Assembly: GCF_041504345.1 (NCBI RefSeq)
Contig: NZ_CP167894.1
Location: 2,976,001-3,040,000 of the forward strand
Reading direction: 5' to 3'
DNA: 64,000 nucleotides
Source: Vibrio sp. BS-M-Sm-2
GTDB taxonomy: Bacteria; Pseudomonadota; Gammaproteobacteria; Enterobacterales; Vibrionaceae
Shown: one piece after another, positions 58,069 through 64,000 of the stretch
Layout of the letters: each line of letters starts with the position of its first letter
How positions within the stretch are numbered: the stretch's first letter is position 1
The notes under the pieces: model-generated
Seen by the model: the letters and a program-made list of their open reading frames with translations, nothing else
Databases searched by the model: none
Told to the model about the DNA's origin: nothing
Position numbers and translations under genes: made by a program

Positions 58069-59033
58069 ATGGCTGAAGTGTATTCTTGGCTCACACCGGT
58101 ATGGAGTGAGTGGAAAAAAGTCTCGATGCGGAGCGTTTTCCTAACTCTGTGATTGTTAATGCGCCGCAAGGGCTCGGCGTTGATGCGTTGATTAACCAAC
58201 TTACCGACGCATTGATGTGTACGAATTATGAAAGCGAGTCGTGCGGGTTTTGCCACAGCTGTGAATTAATGAAGTCGGGCAGTCATCCTGATTTTCATGT
58301 GATCTCACCAGAGAAAGAAGGTAAGTCGATCACAGTTGATCAAGTGCGTGCCAGCAACCGCTGGGCTCAAGAGTCTTCTCAGTTAGGTGGTTTGCGCGTT
58401 ATCTTGCTTAACCCTGCTGAAGCAATGAACGAATCGGCTTCCAATGCACTACTGAAAACTCTGGAAGAGCCATCAAGCAAGTGTATTTTCATTCTGTCTA
58501 CTCGCAACAGTAATCGCTTAATGCCGACTATTATCAGCCGTTGTCAGCAATTCAACGTGGTTAGCCCGCAGTTAGAGGCAGGTTCGGCGTGGTTAGATGG
58601 GGAAGTGGGCAAAGCGGTACCGCAGTATATTTTAGCACTCAATGACAACGCGCCTTTAAAAGCAAAAGCGATGTTTGAGCAAGGTGGCGTTGAAGCATCA
58701 ACAAAAGCGCTCGATGGCTTTGTGAATGTGATAAAAGGCACTCAACCTGACATGCTAAAGTTCTCTACAGAGCTTAGCAAAGACCCTTTAATTCAACTTG
58801 GCTGGCTTTGGCATTTATTGTCGGATGTACAGAAGCTGCATTTTGGTTTGGCGAATCAGGCTATCACTCCGAGTGCAAAAGCACTGTGTGAGGTGATGTC
58901 TTACCAAAGTGCTTATGCAGCATCGAATAAACTGCTGATATTGATTGAGCAGTTAAAGCAACACCCTGGGCTCAATACGGAGCTACTCATAATGAATTGG
59001 CTAATAGCCACTTGCGAGGAAACATGTTCGTAG
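58069..59033 (+). CDS. holB: DNA polymerase III delta' subunit HolB, frameshift near the start
   Basis: HolB (delta') is part of the clamp-loader complex of DNA polymerase III. ATG 58069, with AGG in front and 6 bases after tmk, opens MAEVYSWLTPVWSEWKK, the usual N-terminus, but the frame is lost at the A6 run 58114-58119; one extra A would continue as KSLDAERFPNSVIVNAPQGLG to the end (about 321 residues). Zinc cysteines C-x8-C-x2-C-x2-C (CTNYESESCGFCHSC) and SNALLKTLEEPSSK are intact. As read, only a GTG at 58110 could start the body (307 residues). holB is essential, so a homopolymer error is likely. The end overlaps tatD by 10 bases. Confidence 0.88.
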
Positions 59034-59791
59034 ATTCCCACTGTCACTTAGACAAACTGGATTACCAAGATTTACACACCAGCGTAGAAGATGTGGTTAA
59101 CAAGGCGAAGGCTGCCAATGTAGACCAATTGCTTTCTGTCGGTGTGACACTAGATTCGTTTGAAAACATGCTCGAGATGATCTCGCCGTTTGATAACGTC
59201 AAAGCCTCCTGTGGCGTTCATCCTCTCGATGTTGAAAGTGATTTCTGCCTAGAGACAATGCGTGAGTACGCGAGCAATCCCAAGGTTGTAGCGATTGGTG
59301 AGACAGGTTTAGATTATCACTACCAACCAGAGACTGCAGAGCTACAACAGCTACGATTTAAGCAGCATGTTGAATTGGCCGTTGAGCTTAATAAACCTTT
59401 GATCATCCATACTCGTAACGCACGTGAAGACACATTGGCTATTTTACGTGATGGCGGAGCTGAGAAGTGTGGTGGCGTGATTCACTGCTTTACTGAAGAT
59501 CAAGCGTTCGCTGAAGCGGCAATGGAGCTAGGTTTTTATATCTCAATTTCAGGTATCGTGACCTTCAAACAAGCAACAGAACTCAAAGAAGTTGTTAGGA
59601 AGCTTCCTCTCGATAGGCTATTGATCGAGACAGATTCTCCATATTTGGCGCCAATTCCATATCGTGGTAAGCAGAATCAGCCTGCATATGTTGTAGAAGT
59701 TGCAGCCTATATTGCACAATTGAAAGGCTTGTCAATGAAAGAGGTTGCTGAACAAACAACCAAAAATTATCAAAAACTTTTTTTGCGATAA
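59024..59791 (+). CDS. ycfH: TatD family metal-dependent hydrolase (YcfH)
   Basis: The protein is an amidohydrolase-fold DNase-like enzyme of the TatD family; the cellular substrate of YcfH is not settled. The 255 residues carry the metal ligands in VDSHCHLD (5-12), IGETGLDYHY, IIHTRNAREDT, GVIHCF and the aspartate in LIETDSPYLAP. I chose ATG 59024 (MFVDSHCHL), with GAGGAA in front, over an upstream TTG at 58997 that lies inside holB. It is the last gene of the tmk-holB-ycfH run, and a terminator follows. Confidence 0.94.
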   Translation: MFVDSHCHLDKLDYQDLHTSVEDVVNKAKAANVDQLLSVGVTLDSFENMLEMISPFDNVKASCGVHPLDVESDFCLETMREYASNPKVVAIGETGLDYHYQPETAELQQLRFKQHVELAVELNKPLIIHTRNAREDTLAILRDGGAEKCGGVIHCFTEDQAFAEAAMELGFYISISGIVTFKQATELKEVVRKLPLDRLLIETDSPYLAPIPYRGKQNQPAYVVEVAAYIAQLKGLSMKEVAEQTTKNYQKLFLR

Positions 59792-59810
59792 AAAACGAAG
59801 TAAACAAATA

Positions 59811-59836
59811 AAAGGGAGCGAAAGCTCCCTTTTTGT
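59811..59836 (+). terminator. terminator after ycfH
   Basis: AAAGGGAGC-GAAA-GCTCCCTTTTT with a GNRA-type tetraloop: a classic strong terminator. Confidence 0.93.
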
Positions 59837-60234
59837 GTTTTTGATCACCAAAAATGCTTTTTTTTTAATGTTTACTAATTATGTTGAACTTGAGATGGCT
59901 ATTTATAACATTTGTAATTTTGTTACTAAAAATAACATTAGCTCCTATTTTATTTACCCAGTAAAATAATAGGTCTCATTGAAAATGCCCTTTATTTTCA
60001 ATGAATTAAATAATTGTAAAGCATTGCATTTCTAGATTTGACATGTGATCCAAGACGTGTTTTGAAACTAAATTTCGTAAGTGACTAGAAAGTTAGTTCC
60101 CCATCAATATATATTTAGCGGCAGAAAATATAATGCAATACATGGTTACATTTTCACTGGGTGCTAACATATAGGCTACGGGGGTGTGCCGTTAGAACCC
60201 ATATAATTATTTTATCTTTATCAGGAGCATAAAC
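59837..60234 (+). promoter_or_regulatory. ptsG upstream and leader region
   Basis: About 400 AT-rich bases. TTGACATGTGATCCAAGACGTG (60038-60059, described in part) combines a perfect -35 TTGACA with a CRP-like half-site TGTGA. Nearer the gene, TTACAT-N18-TATAGG (60147-60176) is another possible promoter. The ribosome-binding segment CAGGAGCA, 8 bases from the ATG, is the same as the SgrS pairing site of E. coli ptsG, so control by an SgrS-like RNA is possible. Confidence 0.45.
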
Positions 60235-61665
60235 ATGTTTAAGAACCTTTTTGCTAGCCTGCAGAAAGTTGGTAAGTCTCTGATGCTTCCAGTATCAGTT
60301 TTACCAGTTGCGGGTATTTTGCTAGGTGTCGGTGCAGCAGATCTTCCTTTCATTCCAGAAATCGTTTCAAACCTAATGGAACAAGCTGGTGGTTCAGTAT
60401 TCGGTCAAATGGCACTACTGTTCGCAGTAGGTGTTGCACTTGGCTTTACTAACAACGATGGTGTGGCTGGTCTAGCTGCTATCGTTGGTTACGGCATCAT
60501 GACTGCTACACTTGGCGTAATGGCTGGTGTAATGGGCGTTGATAAAATCGATACTGGTGTACTAGGTGGTATCCTAGTCGGTGGTGTTGCTGCTTGGGCA
60601 TTCAACCGTTTCTTCCGTATTCAACTACCAGAGTACCTTGGCTTCTTCGCTGGTAAGCGTGCAGTGCCAATTATCACAGGTTTCTCTGCGATTGGTCTAG
60701 CAATCCTACTATCTGTAGTATGGCCACCAGTTGGCGGCGCTATCTCTGCGTTCTCTGATTGGGCTGCTCACCAAAACCCACAAGTGGCGTTTGGTATCTA
60801 CGGTATCGTTGAGCGTTCTCTAATTCCATTTGGTCTTCATCACGTTTGGAACGTACCTTTCTTCTTTGAAGCTGGTACTTGTGTAAACGCTGCTGGTGAA
60901 ACTCAAAATGGTGTTCTTACTTGTTACCTAGTTGCTGATGACGCATCTCGTGCAGCGGGCAATGGCTTCGGTCAGCTAGCTGGTGGTTACATGTTCAAGA
61001 TGTTCGGTCTACCTGCTGCTGCAATCGCGATTGCACACTCAGCTAAGCCTGAAAACCGCGCTAAAGTAATGGGCATCATGGCTTCTGCTGCGTTGACTTC
61101 ATTCCTAACGGGTATCACTGAACCAATCGAATTCTCTTTCCTATTCGTTGCTCCAGTACTGTACGCAATCCACGCTCTACTAGCTGGTTCTGCATACGTT
61201 CTTGCGAACACTCTAGGTTTTGTACACGGTACATCTTTCTCACACGGTCTAATCGACTTCCTAGTTCTATCTGGCAATGCGTCTAAGATGGGCCTAATGG
61301 TTGTATGTGGTATTGCTTACGCTGCAATTTACTACATCGTATTCCGCACTGTGATTAAAGCTCTAGACCTTAAAACTCCAGGCCGTGAAGACGAGACTGA
61401 AGAAGAGTCAGTTGCGACTGGTTCTGAACTTGCTGGTGAGCTAGTTGCTGCATTCGGCGGCAAAGCGAACATCACTGGTCTTGACGCTTGTATTACTCGT
61501 CTACGTGTTGCTGTAGCTGATACAGCTCTTGTTGACCAAGACAAACTGAAGAAACTAGGCGCTGCAGGTGTTGTTGTTGTTGCTGGTGGCGTACAAGCTA
61601 TCTTCGGTACTAAGTCTGACAACCTTAAAACAGACATGGATGAGTGGATCCGTAACAACGGTTAA
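60235..61665 (+). CDS. ptsG: PTS glucose-specific EIICB component
   Basis: PtsG imports and phosphorylates glucose, using phosphate from EIIA-Glc (Crr). The 476 residues (E. coli 477) have the eight-to-ten-span IIC domain with [15 protein letters not shown] and the [15 protein letters not shown] motif, a linker near 385-395, and the IIB domain with phospho-cysteine C419 in [10 protein letters not shown]. No EIIA is fused. The N-terminus [20 protein letters not shown] matches E. coli closely. It is monocistronic. Confidence 0.97.
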   Translation: MFKNLFASLQKVGKSLMLPVSVLPVAGILLGVGAADLPFIPEIVSNLMEQAGGSVFGQMALLFAVGVALGFTNNDGVAGLAAIVGYGIMTATLGVMAGVMGVDKIDTGVLGGILVGGVAAWAFNRFFRIQLPEYLGFFAGKRAVPIITGFSAIGLAILLSVVWPPVGGAISAFSDWAAHQNPQVAFGIYGIVERSLIPFGLHHVWNVPFFFEAGTCVNAAGETQNGVLTCYLVADDASRAAGNGFGQLAGGYMFKMFGLPAAAIAIAHSAKPENRAKVMGIMASAALTSFLTGITEPIEFSFLFVAPVLYAIHALLAGSAYVLANTLGFVHGTSFSHGLIDFLVLSGNASKMGLMVVCGIAYAAIYYIVFRTVIKALDLKTPGREDETEEESVATGSELAGELVAAFGGKANITGLDACITRLRVAVADTALVDQDKLKKLGAAGVVVVAGGVQAIFGTKSDNLKTDMDEWIRNNG

Positions 61666-61685
61666 TTCTCTGATTCAATAAATTG

Positions 61686-61714
61686 AAAGGAGGCCGAAAG
61701 GCCTCCTTTTTTGT
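61686..61714 (+). terminator. terminator of ptsG
   Basis: AAAGGAGGCC-GAAA-GGCCTCCTTT, then TTT: a perfect 10-bp stem with a tetraloop. Confidence 0.95.
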
Positions 61715-61895
61715 TTTCTGCTTTATGAAAGACTTTCCTGTCTTTAATCTTTTTTAACTCAGAGAGTTACCGTTCGGCTCGATGCGCTGATGTTCGTTCT
61801 CAAATTTTTCATATCTTTTATCTTTTACCTAGCGATGACACCTTTAGCTGTTATTCCAGTAAACTACCGTTTTTTAAACACAGTCTGAGAATATT

Positions 61896-62300
61896 ATGAA
61901 ACATCGTTACTTGATCGGCCTTATGTGCTGCAGTGGAGCCTCTTTTGCCCACGCTTCTGAAGCTCCAGCTTTGGAAGTTGGACTCGCCATTGACCAAGAC
62001 CTGAGTGTCGTTGTGGAATTTGATCAGAAATACCGTGCTACGATTGGCAATGATGGTGCTGCATTTGACTACATCTGGAAGCGCGGTCAGTTCGAGACTG
62101 AAGCTCCGTTGAGCTGGTACGTCGGCGCTGGTGCTTGGGCTGAATGGAATGATGACTTTGGTTTACGCTTGCCGTTAGGTGTGAAGGTGAACTTCTATGA
62201 AGGTTGGAATGCTTACGCGCAAGTTCACCCTGAGCTCGACATGTACAAAGGGGTTGAGTTGCAAGTAGGCGGTGCTCTGGGTATTACATACAAGTTCTAA
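61896..62300 (+). CDS. small predicted outer-membrane or periplasmic beta-barrel-like protein
   Basis: I do not recognise this family. The 134 residues open with a signal peptide (cleavage after about residue 20, FAHA-S) and then show alternating polar and hydrophobic strands (LEVGLAIDQDLSVVVEFD, YVGAGAWAEW, LRLPLGVKVNFY, WNAYAQVHPELDMY), ending in the aromatic C-terminus GITYKF typical of BamA-recognised proteins. A small beta-barrel is plausible. A 12-bp hairpin follows, and a second outer-membrane-like gene is convergent downstream. Confidence 0.75.
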   Translation: MKHRYLIGLMCCSGASFAHASEAPALEVGLAIDQDLSVVVEFDQKYRATIGNDGAAFDYIWKRGQFETEAPLSWYVGAGAWAEWNDDFGLRLPLGVKVNFYEGWNAYAQVHPELDMYKGVELQVGGALGITYKF

Positions 62301-62322
62301 CTCGAACCAAAAAACGTTTTTA

Positions 62323-62355
62323 TAATGACAAAGCCAGCATTTAGCTGGCTTTGTC
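62323..62355. terminator. hairpin between the two outer-membrane-like genes
   Basis: GACAAAGCCAGC-ATTTA-GCTGGCTTTGTC, a perfect 12-bp stem between convergent genes. Neither side has a proper T run, so its strength as a terminator is uncertain. Confidence 0.6.
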
Positions 62356-62413
62356 GTTAAATCAGACATCCAGATTTTCTTCTAACTCATTTCGCTTGAG
62401 AACAGGTGTTGAC

Positions 62414-63007
62414 TTAGAAAGTAAAACTGAGTCCGATATTGGCCTGGAATTGGTTCATCCAATCGGTATCAAAGCGGATAATGCAGTCTTGCCCAGTGCT
62501 CGGTACGCTACAAACACCGGATGTGTCGTTATCGACAACCGTACCTAGCCAGCGTATTTGAGTATTTAAAGCTAAGCGGTCACTAAATTTGTATTCTAAA
62601 CCACCAAAGATAGAGGTGGAGAATCCATACTTGTCTTTCGCCCAGTCAACATCAACGTAAGACGCCCCAAGACCTAGCCCTAGATAGCCGGACAATACAG
62701 GAGAAGCAGGGTAGTAGATACTGCTTTGAAAGTGCAGGTATTGGATGGAGGAACTTAAGTTGAGTGTTTCTAACTCAGAGCTCTGATTGGAATAGAAAAA
62801 GCCGATGCGTCCTTTTTCAAGTGGCGTTTCAATTGCAAAAGTGTAGTTTTCAGAGCCTTTCATGTCATAAGTTTTTCCATCCTGGTCTTCGACACTACCA
62901 CCGCCGGTATAACCCACCATCGGAGTAATGATGATCTCCGGCGAAGCATTCGCGCTTGAAATGGAAAGAAGCGTAACCAGTGCCATTATATTTGCTTTGT
63001 TATTCAT
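62414..63007 (-). CDS. predicted outer membrane beta-barrel protein
   Basis: The protein has a signal peptide (cleavage near ANA-SPEI) and a beta-strand-rich body with YTFAIETPL, RIGFFYSN, YLGLGLGASYVDVD, FGGLEYKFSDRLALNTQIRWLG and a C-terminal QANIGLSFTF; the final phenylalanine fits an OmpW/OmpA-like small barrel. Two cysteines near the end (CSVPSTGQDC) could form an extracellular-loop disulfide. I chose ATG 63007 (197 residues), because AAGGATA lies 6 bases upstream; ATG 63025 is also in frame. The ligand and function are unknown. Confidence 0.8.
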   Translation of the reverse strand: MNNKANIMALVTLLSISSANASPEIIITPMVGYTGGGSVEDQDGKTYDMKGSENYTFAIETPLEKGRIGFFYSNQSSELETLNLSSSIQYLHFQSSIYYPASPVLSGYLGLGLGASYVDVDWAKDKYGFSTSIFGGLEYKFSDRLALNTQIRWLGTVVDNDTSGVCSVPSTGQDCIIRFDTDWMNQFQANIGLSFTF

Positions 63008-63152
63008 GAGTATATCCTTGTCCATACACTTACTAATTGTGATGGTTACATCAATATTGTGCGACTAATTTCAACGATTCTTGAAGATACTTCACACACC
63101 TGATAGTACTTAAATAGAGACTCGACAAATTAATAATAAGCCAGAGGTGTCT

Positions 63153-63242
63153 ATGGACCATAATCTGAAAAATGCTCTACAAATAACAGCGTTTATCTAC
63201 ACAATCATTCTTTCATTTGGCTTTATTGCGATTGGTAGCTAA
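63153..63242 (+). CDS. 29-residue single-span membrane peptide, YnhF-like
   Basis: A 30-codon frame encodes MDHNLKNALQITAF, then a hydrophobic helix IYTIILSFGFIAIGS. AGAGGTG lies 5 bases before the ATG. The layout (charged N-terminus with a DxxLKxxL pattern, then one membrane span, 29 residues) resembles E. coli YnhF, a 29-residue inner membrane peptide of unknown function. The resemblance was judged by eye and is weak evidence. The next gene starts 41 bases later on the same strand. Confidence 0.55.
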   Translation: MDHNLKNALQITAFIYTIILSFGFIAIGS

Positions 63243-63283
63243 TACCATTTATTGCGAGGCTGAGTTTTTGTGCTCAGGGAATA

Positions 63284-64000
63284 ATGAATAGTGGGATTAT
63301 AACCAATATTGATACAGCAATAGACTTGGACTATTACGCTAAGTTTATTGCTGGAAAAACAGCACTGGTCGCTCAAGGTGGCGGACAGAGAAGTATTTTT
63401 ACTTCGGGAGTGCTGGATGCCTTTCTTCTTTCTAATTTTGACCCCTTCGACGAATTTTTCGGTACTTCAGCAGGTGCCCTCAATTTATGCGCTTATCTGT
63501 GCCGTGACAAAGGCCTTGGGCGTTCTTTTGTTCTCGACCTCACTACCTCACCAGAATTCTTCAACCTTTTTTCTTATATACGACACCGAAAGAATCTAGG
63601 CCTCGAATGGGCTTTAGAGCAAATTATGGCTTATCCCTATAAGCTCGATCTGGATTTGGGACGACAAACGTTAGGCGATCGCCATTTTTATGCGGCAGTG
63701 ACGGACTCTAAAGGTTTACGAGATCACTACTTCCCATTATTGGGCGACGACTGGTACAAAGTGATGATTGCGACCTGCGCCATTCCTCGTTTGTACAATG
63801 ACGAAATTTTCATTGGTGACAGTGCTTATGTGGACGGTGGTGTATCAGCATGTATACCGGTTCAAGAAGCATGGCGCAGACAAGCTCGTTCTATTGTCGT
63901 GATTCGTACTGAGCCCGTGGTAGAGGAAGGGGATGGACATTTAGCGGGCTCTCAGGTGAATAAACCTTCAATAAAAGCACCTAAACCGATATCCGCCGAA
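63284..64000 (+). CDS. patatin-like phospholipase, C-terminus beyond the window
   Basis: The frame from ATG 63284 runs 239 codons to the window edge without a stop. It has the patatin features: oxyanion loop QGGGQRSIFTSGVLD near 35-49, the nucleophile serine in GTSAGAL (about 68-74), and the catalytic aspartate in DGGVSACIP (about 186-194). Serine and aspartate form the hydrolytic dyad of patatin-type acyl hydrolases. The nearest known relatives are the YjjU type. A weak AGGGA precedes the ATG. The gene is cut by the window end, so the total length is unknown. Confidence 0.9.
   Translation, partial: MNSGIITNIDTAIDLDYYAKFIAGKTALVAQGGGQRSIFTSGVLDAFLLSNFDPFDEFFGTSAGALNLCAYLCRDKGLGRSFVLDLTTSPEFFNLFSYIRHRKNLGLEWALEQIMAYPYKLDLDLGRQTLGDRHFYAAVTDSKGLRDHYFPLLGDDWYKVMIATCAIPRLYNDEIFIGDSAYVDGGVSACIPVQEAWRRQARSIVVIRTEPVVEEGDGHLAGSQVNKPSIKAPKPISAE

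Overview
This window is core chromosomal DNA of a Vibrio, most likely the larger chromosome of a species near the Splendidus clade. The genus call rests on three things: the uvrB-qrr1-luxO-luxU-yvcK quorum-sensing block, a 279-residue FadR carrying the Vibrio-type insertion, and protein sequences that read throughout as gammaproteobacterial with Vibrio features. The species call is only a guess. I see no prophage, insertion sequence, integron, CRISPR array or secondary-metabolite cluster.

Layout. 1-5633: the 5' part of a tRNA-Asn gene, uvrB, the small RNA qrr1, luxO and luxU (the phosphorelay end of quorum sensing), and yvcK. 5820-8753: a molybdenum-cofactor riboswitch followed by moaABCDE. 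9406-14990: the oppABCDF oligopeptide importer, in which oppA and oppC are each broken by a frameshift as read here. 15189-21594: yqjG, a membrane diguanylate cyclase, pta, ackA and yfbV. 21911-29015: an orphan substrate-binding protein, malZ, a second diguanylate cyclase, dusC, a lone type IV pilin-like gene and a YecA/SEC-C protein. 29141-40175: dsbB, nhaB, fadR, yehS, metG, mrp, udk and asmA. 40386-48181: btuR, a low-molecular-weight phosphatase, a SulP transporter, rne with a long structured leader, and rluC. 48485-59791: yceF, then the run yceD-rpmF-plsX-fabH-fabD-fabG-acpP-fabF-pabC-mltG-tmk-holB-tatD, which joins ribosomal protein L32, fatty acid synthesis, folate, cell wall and DNA replication genes. 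60235-64000: ptsG, two small outer-membrane-like proteins, a 29-residue membrane peptide and a patatin-like lipase cut by the window end.

Genes that work together. LuxU passes phosphate to LuxO, which with sigma-54 drives qrr1; a perfect LuxO palindrome lies between qrr1 and luxO. MoaA to MoaE make molybdopterin under feedback from the RNA leader. AckA and Pta interconvert acetyl-CoA and acetate. PlsX, FabH, FabD, FabG, AcpP and FabF form the fatty acid elongation cycle, and FadR, the regulator of lipid genes, is encoded elsewhere in the window.

The most useful second looks are three frameshifts (oppA, oppC, holB). Two of them are one A short in poly-A runs, and one hits an essential gene, which points to sequencing or assembly error unless reads prove otherwise. 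Others are a strong terminator-like hairpin between ackA and pta, apparently near-leaderless starts for rluC and yceD, terminator-like hairpins inside the fab cluster, a 7-bp tandem repeat, a pair of related inverted-repeat elements, and the unannotated small membrane ORF. I found nothing that clearly qualifies as a new multi-gene system.
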